Source: GCA-2728135 sp002728135
GTDB lineage: Bacteria; Pseudomonadota; Alphaproteobacteria; UBA828
Assembly: GCA_963997635.1 (NCBI GenBank)
Contig: CAXEND010000012.1
Coordinates: 1 to 64,000, forward strand
Reading direction: 5' to 3'
Length of the DNA: 64,000 nt
Notes under the pieces: generated by a model
The model's input: the letters and a program-made list of their open reading frames with translations, nothing else
The model's database searches: none
What the model was told of the DNA's origin: nothing
Part shown: positions 52,685-61,769 of the stretch, piece by piece
How the letters are laid out: every line of letters starts with the position of its first letter
Numbering within the stretch: position 1 is the first letter of the stretch
Position numbers and translations under genes: made by a program

Positions 52685-54445
52685 TTACAAATTCTCTAAT
52701 TCATCTATATAGCCTTGAATTACTCTTAACCCCTTATCCCATAATTCTTTCTTCTCTGCATTTAACCCGAATGGTGCAAGCAATGATTTATGAGGCAGTG
52801 TACCTCCTGCCTTAAGTAAATTAATGTATAGTTTTTCAAAACCATCGGGTTTTTCTTTGTATACACTATATAAGGCGTTAACAAGACAATCACCAAATGC
52901 GTATGCATAAACATAAAATGGGGAATGGATAAAATGTGGTATATAGGCCCAAAAAAACCTATAATCACCAGATAAATCAAGTGCTGGACCTAAACTCTTT
53001 TTTTGACATTCCAACCAGATTTCACAAATGCTATCAACACTTACCTCGCCTTGTTTTCTTTCAGAATGAATTCCCTTCTCAAATTTGCAGAAAGCAACCT
53101 GACGCACTACAGTGTTCAACATATCTTCAACTTTAGAAGCTAACATAACCTTCCTTTGTTTAGGATTATCAACACGTTTTAATAATGCTTGAAAAGTTAA
53201 CTGCTCTCCAAAAACAGAAGCAGTTTCTGCCAATGTAAGAGGTGTATCAGACATAAGATGACCGCAATTTGCTGCCAAACATTGGTGTATTCCATGACCA
53301 AGCTCATGAGCTAGAGTCATAACATCTCTAGATTTTCCTTGATAATTTAGAAGAAGATATGGATGAACACTAGGAACAGTAGGATGAGCAAAGGCTCCAC
53401 TAGTCTTACCTGGTTTAGGACTGGCATCTATCCAGTTATTTTTAAAAAATCTTTGTCCAATATCTGCAAGTTCTGGTGAAAAGTTATAGTACGCATTTAG
53501 AACAATAGCTTTGGCATCTTCCCAAGAAATGGGTTGATCAATATCTTCAGGTAAAGGTGCATTTCTATCCCAATATGATATTTTGTTCACACCCATCCAT
53601 TGGGCCTTAAGTTTATAGTATCTATGTGAAACATTTTTATAGGCCTCTTCAACAGAAGAAATCAAAGTTTCAACTACTTTATCACTAACTCTATTACTTA
53701 AATTTCGAGAAGAAATTGGATCTGAAAATGACCTCCAACGATCTTCAATCTCCTTATCTTTTGCTAGAGTATTTGTTATAAGGGCAAAAGATTGAATATT
53801 TTTCCCTAAAACTCTGCCCATAGACTCGCCTGCTGCTTGACGTTTAATAGGGCTCACATCTGACATAAGGTTGATTACTTCTGTAATTGTTAAACTTTCT
53901 TCATCAATTGGGAATCTAAGACTTGAAATAGTTTCATCAAATAATCTAGTCCAACTAGAAGTAGTTAAGTGTTTTTCGTGAAAAAGCTTCTCTAGGTCAT
54001 CTGAGAGTTTATGTGCTCTCTCTGCTCTTAAATCCATTATCCAGGGCCTATAGCGAGAGATTTGTTTGTCTTTCATAAAAAATTGAACTTTTTCAGTGTC
54101 TAAGCGGCTAACCTCTAGGTTAACGAAGATCAAATTTTTACTAATCTTTGTAATTATTTCTTGGGTATTTTGATAAAATTTAGCTCTATTTGGGTCGTTC
54201 ATATCAGTGCAATAATATAAATATGCAAAACTTCCAATTTTATCTAGACCCTCTCTGATAGACTCATACTTATTAATAAAAGTTAAAAATGAGGATTGGG
54301 TTAAATTTGGAAGTTTGTTTGAATACTTTTGATTTAAATTATCAGCCAATGAATAAAGCGTTTTTATATCAGTAGCTAGCTCCTTAGAATCTGTTCCATG
54401 ATATAAGTCACTTAAATCCCATTCAGGCAATCTAACGTTATCCAA
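52685..54445 (-). CDS. pepF: oligoendopeptidase F (M3 family)
   Basis: Cytoplasmic zinc metallopeptidase that degrades oligopeptides. The HELGH zinc motif is at residues 380-384, with 'LAETASVFGEQL' about 25 residues later supplying the third ligand. The N-terminal 'PEWDLSDLYHG' is typical. 586 residues, full length. ATG start. It lies 101 bases upstream of pntA1 on the same strand. Confidence 0.95.
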   Translation of the reverse strand: MDNVRLPEWDLSDLYHGTDSKELATDIKTLYSLADNLNQKYSNKLPNLTQSSFLTFINKYESIREGLDKIGSFAYLYYCTDMNDPNRAKFYQNTQEIITKISKNLIFVNLEVSRLDTEKVQFFMKDKQISRYRPWIMDLRAERAHKLSDDLEKLFHEKHLTTSSWTRLFDETISSLRFPIDEESLTITEVINLMSDVSPIKRQAAGESMGRVLGKNIQSFALITNTLAKDKEIEDRWRSFSDPISSRNLSNRVSDKVVETLISSVEEAYKNVSHRYYKLKAQWMGVNKISYWDRNAPLPEDIDQPISWEDAKAIVLNAYYNFSPELADIGQRFFKNNWIDASPKPGKTSGAFAHPTVPSVHPYLLLNYQGKSRDVMTLAHELGHGIHQCLAANCGHLMSDTPLTLAETASVFGEQLTFQALLKRVDNPKQRKVMLASKVEDMLNTVVRQVAFCKFEKGIHSERKQGEVSVDSICEIWLECQKKSLGPALDLSGDYRFFWAYIPHFIHSPFYVYAYAFGDCLVNALYSVYKEKPDGFEKLYINLLKAGGTLPHKSLLAPFGLNAEKKELWDKGLRVIQGYIDELENL

Positions 54446-54489
54446 AACATCCCCCTAGTTAAAATTTAAACATTAAAAGCAATCTTATC

Positions 54490-54540
54490 CTCTATAGGAT
54501 ATATATCTATATAGGATGTATATTTATATAGGATGTATAT
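54490..54540. repeat. three direct copies of a 17-bp AT-rich unit
   Basis: The unit ctatataggatgtatat occurs at 54507-54523, again at 54524-54540 with one change, and in a more diverged copy at 54490-54506. The AGGAT core recurs exactly every 17 bases. It lies in the spacer between the divergent pepF and acyl-CoA ligase genes, 80 bases before the ligase start. Confidence 0.85.
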
Positions 54541-54620
54541 AATGTATAAACTTATTTGCAGGCATAAAATATCCACATAAACTTCACCACATAGCTAGAA
54601 ATCATAAAAAGGAAAAAAAA

Positions 54621-56396
54621 TTGACCTATGAAACTTGGACTAGCCTTCCAGACATGTTTTTTGATACAGCCAAAAAAAATAGTGAGAAGCCATTTCTTTG
54701 GTCAAAAATTGATGGGATCTATCAATCTCTTGCATGGAAAGACATCGCAGCTCAAGTAGAACAATTAGCAAATGGTCTTCAAATAGCTGGCATACAAGCA
54801 GGCGATAGAGTTGTTCTAGTATCAGAAAACCGACCAGAATGGGTCATCGCAGATTTAGCAATAATGTCAACAGGTGCTATCACAGTTCCAGCTTACACGA
54901 CGAATCAAATAAAAGATCATCAACATATTCTAAATGATAGTGGTGCAAAAGCTGTTTTTGTCTCAACTCAACAATTAGCAAGCCAACTTATTCCCGCAGC
55001 AGAAAAATGTGGAAATCTTGAATTCATAATCTCAATAGAAAATTTAAATAATAATGATAGCACCAAATCAATTTATTCATGGAATCAAATATTAGATCTT
55101 GGAAAGAAAGACTCCCAAAATATCGAAAAACTAATAAGTAATCATAATCGTGATGATGTCGCTTGTATTATTTACACCTCAGGAACTGGAGGTCAGCCGA
55201 AGGGAGTAATGCTTAGCCATCACTCAATAATCTCGAATTGCAAAGGTGCTAGGTCGATACTGGAAGAGCTTGGTGTTCACGATGAAATCTTTTTATCTTT
55301 CTTACCCTTAAGTCATGCGTATGAACATACTGCAGGGTTATATTTTCCTGTATCAATTTCAGCAGAAATTTATTTTTCTGAAGGAATAGAAAAACTAGCA
55401 ACAAATTTAATTGAGGTTAAACCAACCCTAATGATTAGTGTACCTAGACTTTATGAAGTTATGTATGCCAAGATTCTTCAGGCAGTTAGGAAAGAAGGTG
55501 GAATTAAAGAATATCTTTTCTCTTCAGCAGTTAAAATAGGTAGCCTAAACTACGAGAATCCAAATAATTTAAATTTACCAAATAAGGTTACAAACCAATT
55601 ATTAAATTTACTTGTTAGAAAAAAAATAAAGGCACGATTTGGTGGACGTCTTAAAGCTATGATTTCAGGTGGAGCTCCACTAAATTTTGAGGTTGGTATA
55701 TTTTTCACTGCTTTGGGAGTAAGACTTTTACAAGGATATGGCCAAACAGAAGCAGCTCCAGTTATAAGCTGCAACAGACCTAATAGTATTGATCTAAATA
55801 CAGTCGGATCAGCACTAGATGGCGTCAAAATAAAAATTGCTGATGATGGTGAAATATTGGTATCTGGACCTTTAGTTATGAAAGGGTATTGGAATGATGC
55901 AGATTCAACTTCACTTACTATACGCGAAGGTTGGCTCCATACAGGAGATGTTGGACATCTTGATAGCCAGAATCGCATTAAAATTACAGATAGGAAGAAA
56001 GATATTATTGTATTATCAGGTGGTGATAATGTCTCACCACAACGAGTGGAAGGAGTTTTGACATTACAACCTGTAATAGCCCAAGCTATGGTAGTTGGTG
56101 ATAAAAAACCTCATCTTGTAGCATTACTCGTGCCCGACCAAGATTTTGTGAATCAATGGAAAAAATCTAAAAACGTCGTAATAAAAGAATTAGATAAAAA
56201 CAATGAATTTTTAAAGATTATATCTGATGCTGTTGAAGATGCAAATAATCAGCTATCGAGAATTGAGAGAATTAAAGGCTTTATTATAACCTTTGATGAA
56301 TTTTCTGTCCAAAATGAGTTGATGACTCCTACACTTAAAGTCAGAAGACATAAGGTAAGTGAAATTTATCAAGAATCATTAAACAGTTTATATTAA
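54621..56396 (+). CDS. long-chain acyl-CoA synthetase (AMP-binding)
   Basis: Activates fatty acids to acyl-CoA through an acyl-AMP. The P-loop 'YTSGTGGQPKGVMLSH', the 'GYGQTEAAPVIS' motif, and the C-terminal 'GWLHTGDVGHLDSQNRIKITDRKKDIIVLSGGDNVSPQ' region show an intact ANL enzyme of the FadD15/ACSL type. 591 residues. The start is TTG 54621 with AAGGA upstream. The spacer before it holds the 17-bp repeats. Just downstream is the 2-oxoacid oxidoreductase gene, so a role in catabolism of fatty or amino-acid-derived acids is plausible. Confidence 0.92.
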   Translation: MTYETWTSLPDMFFDTAKKNSEKPFLWSKIDGIYQSLAWKDIAAQVEQLANGLQIAGIQAGDRVVLVSENRPEWVIADLAIMSTGAITVPAYTTNQIKDHQHILNDSGAKAVFVSTQQLASQLIPAAEKCGNLEFIISIENLNNNDSTKSIYSWNQILDLGKKDSQNIEKLISNHNRDDVACIIYTSGTGGQPKGVMLSHHSIISNCKGARSILEELGVHDEIFLSFLPLSHAYEHTAGLYFPVSISAEIYFSEGIEKLATNLIEVKPTLMISVPRLYEVMYAKILQAVRKEGGIKEYLFSSAVKIGSLNYENPNNLNLPNKVTNQLLNLLVRKKIKARFGGRLKAMISGGAPLNFEVGIFFTALGVRLLQGYGQTEAAPVISCNRPNSIDLNTVGSALDGVKIKIADDGEILVSGPLVMKGYWNDADSTSLTIREGWLHTGDVGHLDSQNRIKITDRKKDIIVLSGGDNVSPQRVEGVLTLQPVIAQAMVVGDKKPHLVALLVPDQDFVNQWKKSKNVVIKELDKNNEFLKIISDAVEDANNQLSRIERIKGFIITFDEFSVQNELMTPTLKVRRHKVSEIYQESLNSLY

Positions 56397-56553
56397 AATT
56401 TTTATAGACTAGTTATTTTGGATTTCTCTATATTGGAAATTGAGAAGTATAATAAAACGCCATAAGGAGATAATTTACTCTCAAACAATCCAAGTATATT
56501 GTGTTATGTAGCCCTATTAGGGTAAATGAGCTAAAGACTTGGAGGGGAAACGT

Positions 56554-59500
56554 TTGACGCTCACATCTATCACATTAGACGATAAATACACAGTAAATCA
56601 GGGACACGTCTACATGACTGGGACACAAGCCCTAGTTCGTCTGCCTATGATGCAATATCAAAGAGATCTAAAGGTAGGCCTAAATACTGGTTGCTATATC
56701 TCTGGATATAGAGGCTCACCACTTGGAGGTTATGATAAGGCACTTTGGCAAGCCAAAAACTTTTTAGATAAACACAACATATATTTCAACCCAGGTGTCA
56801 ATGAAGATTTAGCAGCAACAGCTGTATGGGGGACTCAGCAAATAGGGTTGGCAGGAGATACTAATTTTGATGGTGTTTTCTCCATATGGTATGGAAAAGG
56901 CCCAGGTGTAGATCGTTCAATGGATGTACTCAAACATGCAAATACAGCTGGGTCCGCAAAATACGGGGGAGTTCTAGCTCTTGCTGGCGATGATCACATC
57001 TGTGCTTCTTCAACTCTTCCTCACCAAAGTGAATATGATTTTGCTGCAGCACATATCCCTGTTTTAAACCCAGCTGGAGTTCAAGAGTTCATAGACTATG
57101 GCCTATTTGGCTGGGCTCTATCACGATACTCTGGTCTGTGGTGTAGCATGGTTTGTATTGCTGAAACATTAGACAGCTCAGCTATAGTATCTATAAATCC
57201 ACATCGCTTACAATTTGTTGAACCAATTGATTATAAAATGCCTGTAAACGGTCTCAATATACGATGGCCTGATCCCCCAATGGATCAGGAATCAAGACTT
57301 CATGAATTAAAACATGATGCAGCTCTAGCCTTTACCCGAGCAAATAACATTGATCAAGAAATTATGGGTTCAGGTACAAATAAAAAAATAGGTATTGTAA
57401 CAACAGGAAAAGCATACCTTGATGTTCGTCAAGCACTTGATGAAATTGGAATTAACGATCTAGAAGCTTCAAAAATTGGATTAGGATTGTACAAAGTAGG
57501 TATGGTCTGGCCCCTAGAACCGAGTCGACTAAAAGAATTTTCTCAAGGGTTGGATGAAGTTCTTGTTGTAGAAGAAAAACGCGGGCTTCTAGAAGATCAA
57601 ATAAAAAATATTTTGTATGACCTTAAAGATGAAGATCGCCCGGTGGTCACCGGAAAAAAAGATTTAACAGGTAATTGGCAACTCAAATCTGCTGGTGAAA
57701 TTGACCCATCTATGATTATTAAAGCCATCTCTAAGCGTTTTGGAGAAATAGAAGGTTTTAAAAAAGCTAACGAACTAGTTAAAAAAATTAAGAGTAATGA
57801 AGCAAAAATTTCTCTTATTAGCTCCAATATAGCTGAGAGATCACCATATTTTTGTTCGGGATGCCCTCATAATACATCAACTAAAGTCCCAGAAGGTAGC
57901 CGTGCTATAGCAGGCATTGGATGTCATTATATGGCTCAATGGATGGACAGAGCAACAGAAAGTGCACATCATATGGGAGGTGAAGGAGCAGGCTGGATAG
58001 GCCAGGCACCATTTGTAAATACTAAACATGTTTTTCAGAACATAGGAGACGGCACCTACTACCATTCTGGTATACTAGCTATTCGAGCAGCAGTAGCAGC
58101 AAAAGTTAACATCACATACAAAATACTCTATAACGACGCTGTCGCAATGACCGGTGGCCAACCAATGGATGGTCCACTATCAACAGAAAAAATAACTCAG
58201 CAGGTTGCAGCCGAGGGCGTTAATAAAATTGCTGTAGTTTCAGATGAACCCCATAAATATCCGATTAATAATAGATTTGCACCAGGAGTAACAATCCACC
58301 ACCGTGACGAATTAGACTGCGTACAAAGAGAGTTCAGAAAAATAGAGGGCGTTTCAGCTATAATTTATGATCAAGTCTGTGCAACAGAGAAAAGAAGGCG
58401 TCGAAAACGCGGCACCCTCCCTAAAGCTAACTGGCAAGTTGTAATAAACCCACACATATGTGAAGGCTGCGGAGACTGTGGAATAGCTTCAAATTGTCTG
58501 TCTCTTCACCCACTTGAAACTGAACTTGGACGGAAAAGAGTTATAGATCAGTCTTCATGTAATATGGATTACAGTTGCATAAAGGGTTTTTGCCCTAGCT
58601 TTGTATTAATTAAAGGTGGAAAAATAAAAAATAAAATTAATACAAATTCAGAAGAAAAACCAAAGCTCCTACCTGAACCTGACAAACCTGATTGTGATAA
58701 ACCTTACTCTATATATGTTACTGGAATCGGGGGAATGGGGATTGTAACTCTATCTGCAATAATTGGTATTTCTGCAAAAATTGATGGAAAATCAGCAACA
58801 GTACTTGATAAAGCCGGGTTAGCTCAAAAATATGGAGCTGTTACAAGTCATATAAAAATAGCAAATGACTCGAATGTTCTTCATGCTGTAAGAATTGCAA
58901 ATAATGCTGCTAATCTAGTGCTTGGTGCTGATTTGATTGTTTCTGCAAGCCCTGAATCCATAGCTAAAATTGAAGCTGACACCACGAAAGCAATCATAAA
59001 CTCTTCTCAGACTGTAACAGGTGATTTTACTCGTAATCCCGATATTAATTACTCCCAAAAATCAATAGAGAATAGTATTAAATCATCCTTATTATCCTCA
59101 AATGTAGAGTTTATCAATGCAACGGAAATAGTATCTTCCATTATCGGAGATGCGATTTATACAAATTTATTCCTTTTAGGTTTTGCTTATCAGCGTGGAC
59201 TTATCCCCTTAGAAGCAAGGTCAATTGAAAAAGCTATTGAGCTGAACGAAGTTACTGTTGAAAAAAACTTACTAGCATTTAGAAGTGGGAGAACTCATGC
59301 CCATAAAATGTCCACATCAATACCTTCAAACTCTCAAAGTAATTACTCTCAGGAGTTTTCAAAAAATATAGATGCAGCAGTTGACTTTCGATATCAGGAC
59401 CTTATCTCCTATCAAAATAAATCATATGCTGAAAAATATAAAAACCTTTTACATGCGGTAAAGATATGCGAAGGACGAGTTTTTAAGGAATCTAGCGAAC

Positions 59501-60024
59501 TCCATAGAGAAGTCGCTATTAGTTACTATAAACTATTAGCCTACAAAGATGAGTATGAAGTAGCACGCCTGTTTACAGATGGTAGATTCAAATCAGAAAT
59601 AAAAAACCAATTTGAAGGCAATTTTTCATGGCATTTTCACCTAGCCCCACCTTTGCTGGCAAAGCGTGACCCTGCTACAGGTCAACTACAGAAAAACCTA
59701 TATGGACCTAAAATGTTTCATATCTTTAATATAATAAAACATTTAAAATTTTTACGACACACGCCATTTGATTTATTCGGATGGTCACAAGAACGAAAAA
59801 AAGAACGTCAACTCATTCTAGAGTTCGAAAGAGATATTAATTTTATACTTACAAAGTTATCACCAGACAACTATAGAACAGCAATCGAAATTGCTAAGTT
59901 ACCGCAGAAAATTCGTGGATTTGGCCATGTAAAAGAAAAAACCATTTCAGTTTTTGAACAAGAAAAAACCATATTGTTTAGAAGTTTTAACCACTCAAAT
60001 CTTAAACACAGAGCCGCAGAATAA
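56554..60024 (+). CDS. fused indolepyruvate/2-oxoacid:ferredoxin oxidoreductase (IorA-IorB type)
   Basis: A very large TPP- and Fe-S-dependent enzyme (about 1156 residues) oxidising 2-oxoacids such as arylpyruvates to acyl-CoA. The N-terminal pyrimidine-binding domain reads 'GCYISGYRGSPLGGYD'; the TPP domain contains 'CSGCPHNTSTKVPEGSRAI' and 'EGAGWIGQAP'. A ferredoxin-like segment from residue ~636 has 'CEGCGDCG' plus further cysteines, and a gamma-domain follows ('VTGIGGMGIVTLSAIIG'). The C-terminal ~250 residues are family-typical. I choose TTG 56554 with GGAGG seven bases upstream over an in-frame TTG at 56539. The electron acceptor is uncertain. Confidence 0.92.
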   Translation: MTLTSITLDDKYTVNQGHVYMTGTQALVRLPMMQYQRDLKVGLNTGCYISGYRGSPLGGYDKALWQAKNFLDKHNIYFNPGVNEDLAATAVWGTQQIGLAGDTNFDGVFSIWYGKGPGVDRSMDVLKHANTAGSAKYGGVLALAGDDHICASSTLPHQSEYDFAAAHIPVLNPAGVQEFIDYGLFGWALSRYSGLWCSMVCIAETLDSSAIVSINPHRLQFVEPIDYKMPVNGLNIRWPDPPMDQESRLHELKHDAALAFTRANNIDQEIMGSGTNKKIGIVTTGKAYLDVRQALDEIGINDLEASKIGLGLYKVGMVWPLEPSRLKEFSQGLDEVLVVEEKRGLLEDQIKNILYDLKDEDRPVVTGKKDLTGNWQLKSAGEIDPSMIIKAISKRFGEIEGFKKANELVKKIKSNEAKISLISSNIAERSPYFCSGCPHNTSTKVPEGSRAIAGIGCHYMAQWMDRATESAHHMGGEGAGWIGQAPFVNTKHVFQNIGDGTYYHSGILAIRAAVAAKVNITYKILYNDAVAMTGGQPMDGPLSTEKITQQVAAEGVNKIAVVSDEPHKYPINNRFAPGVTIHHRDELDCVQREFRKIEGVSAIIYDQVCATEKRRRRKRGTLPKANWQVVINPHICEGCGDCGIASNCLSLHPLETELGRKRVIDQSSCNMDYSCIKGFCPSFVLIKGGKIKNKINTNSEEKPKLLPEPDKPDCDKPYSIYVTGIGGMGIVTLSAIIGISAKIDGKSATVLDKAGLAQKYGAVTSHIKIANDSNVLHAVRIANNAANLVLGADLIVSASPESIAKIEADTTKAIINSSQTVTGDFTRNPDINYSQKSIENSIKSSLLSSNVEFINATEIVSSIIGDAIYTNLFLLGFAYQRGLIPLEARSIEKAIELNEVTVEKNLLAFRSGRTHAHKMSTSIPSNSQSNYSQEFSKNIDAAVDFRYQDLISYQNKSYAEKYKNLLHAVKICEGRVFKESSELHREVAISYYKLLAYKDEYEVARLFTDGRFKSEIKNQFEGNFSWHFHLAPPLLAKRDPATGQLQKNLYGPKMFHIFNIIKHLKFLRHTPFDLFGWSQERKKERQLILEFERDINFILTKLSPDNYRTAIEIAKLPQKIRGFGHVKEKTISVFEQEKTILFRSFNHSNLKHRAAE

Positions 60025-60114
60025 TTTTCCTTTACTGCATATCCAATTATCAAAAGATAATAATAGATTGCGATCTTTATTCTAACCTAATAGGCCAAAA
60101 AACCTCTGTTATAA

Positions 60115-60411
60115 TTAATTATCTTTTTGCCCCTCGACGAAAGCCTTCTGCTGTTCAGGGCTAGCATCTACCTGAAATTTCTGTTTCCATTCGGAATATG
60201 GCATACCATAAACTTTTTCTCGTGCTTCTTCATAATCTAATACCAAACCTTTTTCTTGAGCAGCTGCTGCATACCATTTAGACAAACAATTTCTACAGAA
60301 ACCGGCAAGATTCATAAGGTCAATGTTCTGAACATCCTTACGTTCCCTTAAGTGAACTATTAAAGTTCTAAATGCTGCTGCTTCAAGTTCAGTTTGTAAT
60401 TTTTTGTCCAT
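60115..60411 (-). CDS. DUF1244 family protein
   Basis: A 98-residue protein: 'AFRTLIVHLRERKDVQNIDLMNLAGFCRNCLSKWY' region with a conserved FCRNCL cysteine pair, then 'YEEAREKVYGMPYSEWKQKFQ'. Function unknown; the Cys pair could bind metal. I choose ATG 60411, with GGAGG five bases upstream; an ATG at 60423 overlaps that Shine-Dalgarno. It is near pyk, a usual alphaproteobacterial neighbour. Confidence 0.91.
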   Translation of the reverse strand: MDKKLQTELEAAAFRTLIVHLRERKDVQNIDLMNLAGFCRNCLSKWYAAAAQEKGLVLDYEEAREKVYGMPYSEWKQKFQVDASPEQQKAFVEGQKDN

Positions 60412-60497
60412 CTTTTCCTCCATTTTACATCTAGAGTAATATTATACCTGTGTAATAATAATTTTTAGAACAAAATATATATTCAAGGTAATAATTT

Positions 60498-61748
60498 ATG
60501 AAAATTCAACCTAGGGCATTTCTAAAACAGCTGTTTTTGTATGCTGTTAATAATGCACATCCCTCCCAATGCATGAAAAGTGACCTGCCCGAGCCACCAA
60601 TTGGTAAAACTATTGTAGTTGGTGCTGGAAAGGCCTCCGCATCAATGGCTCAAACAATAGAAAAATATTGGAACGGCACCCTCGAAGGTTTGGTAATCAC
60701 ACGCTATGGACACATGCTTCCCACGAATAAAATAAAAGTTGTTGAAGCATCCCACCCTGTCCCCGATGAAATAGGACTCTGTGCTACAAAACAAATTTTA
60801 AAAATGGTTGAACCACTAGACAATAATGATTTGGTAATTTGCCTAATTTCTGGGGGTGGATCATCACTCCTTACACTTCCGTCTCCTGGAATATCACTCC
60901 TTGACAAACAATCTATAACGCAAAAACTTCTAATGAGTGGAGCAACAATTTCTGAGATTAATTGCGTCCGTAAACACCTTTCAATAATAAAAGGAGGATA
61001 TCTCGGAATAAAATCATACCCAGCAAAGTTAATTACTTTAGCCATCTCAGATGTCCCGGGTGATGATCCTTCTGTTATTGCATCAGGGCCGACAGTAGGA
61101 GATCCTACTACCCTTCTAGATGCGGAGAGGATTTTAGATAACTATAAAATTAATCCACCGGCACATATAGTCGAGCACTTAAAATTAAGCAAGAACGAGA
61201 CTCCAAAGCCCGAGGATGAACGATTAAGAAATTCAATATATAAAATTATCGCCACTCCATCACTATCATTGAAAGCAGCCTCAGAACTTGTCAAAGCTAA
61301 CGGCCTGCGATCAATTAATCTAGGTGATAACCTTGAAGGTGATGCAAGAACTATGGCTATAAAACATGCAAAAATTGCAAAAAAGTCAGCATATGGAACT
61401 GTTTTACTTTCCGGCGGCGAGACAACAGTAACTGTCAAGGGTAACGGTCAAGGAGGCAGAAATTCTGAATATGGTTTAGCGTTGGCGAAAGAACTTGCTG
61501 GAGCTCCTGGCATCTTTGCTATTGTTTGCGATACAGACGGTATAGACGGAACAGAAGACAATGCTGGTGTGATTATTACTCCAGACAGCCTTTCTCGAGC
61601 AAAAAACCAGGGCTTATCAATAGAATTAGCCCAAGAGAAGAATGATTCTTATAATTTTTTCCGTTGTATAGATGATCTTGTAGTGACTGGACCTACTTTC
61701 ACAAATGTTAATGACTTTAGGGCTATATTGATTTTACCTGAAACATAG
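60498..61748 (+). CDS. glycerate 2-kinase (MOFRL family)
   Basis: Phosphorylates D-glycerate to 2-phosphoglycerate, joining glyoxylate-derived carbon to lower glycolysis. It has the 'VVGAGKASASMAQTIE' N-terminal loop, 'LISGGGSSLLTLPSPG', 'VRKHLSIIKGGYLG', 'ISDVPGDDPSVIASGPTVGDPTT' and the C-terminal MOFRL domain ('SGGETTVTVKGNGQGGRNSEYGLAL'). 416 residues. It is followed 21 bases later by pyruvate kinase, which uses the product after enolase, and by glcF nearby. Confidence 0.94.
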   Translation: MKIQPRAFLKQLFLYAVNNAHPSQCMKSDLPEPPIGKTIVVGAGKASASMAQTIEKYWNGTLEGLVITRYGHMLPTNKIKVVEASHPVPDEIGLCATKQILKMVEPLDNNDLVICLISGGGSSLLTLPSPGISLLDKQSITQKLLMSGATISEINCVRKHLSIIKGGYLGIKSYPAKLITLAISDVPGDDPSVIASGPTVGDPTTLLDAERILDNYKINPPAHIVEHLKLSKNETPKPEDERLRNSIYKIIATPSLSLKAASELVKANGLRSINLGDNLEGDARTMAIKHAKIAKKSAYGTVLLSGGETTVTVKGNGQGGRNSEYGLALAKELAGAPGIFAIVCDTDGIDGTEDNAGVIITPDSLSRAKNQGLSIELAQEKNDSYNFFRCIDDLVVTGPTFTNVNDFRAILILPET

Positions 61749-61769
61749 AAAACTATGATACAATTGGTT

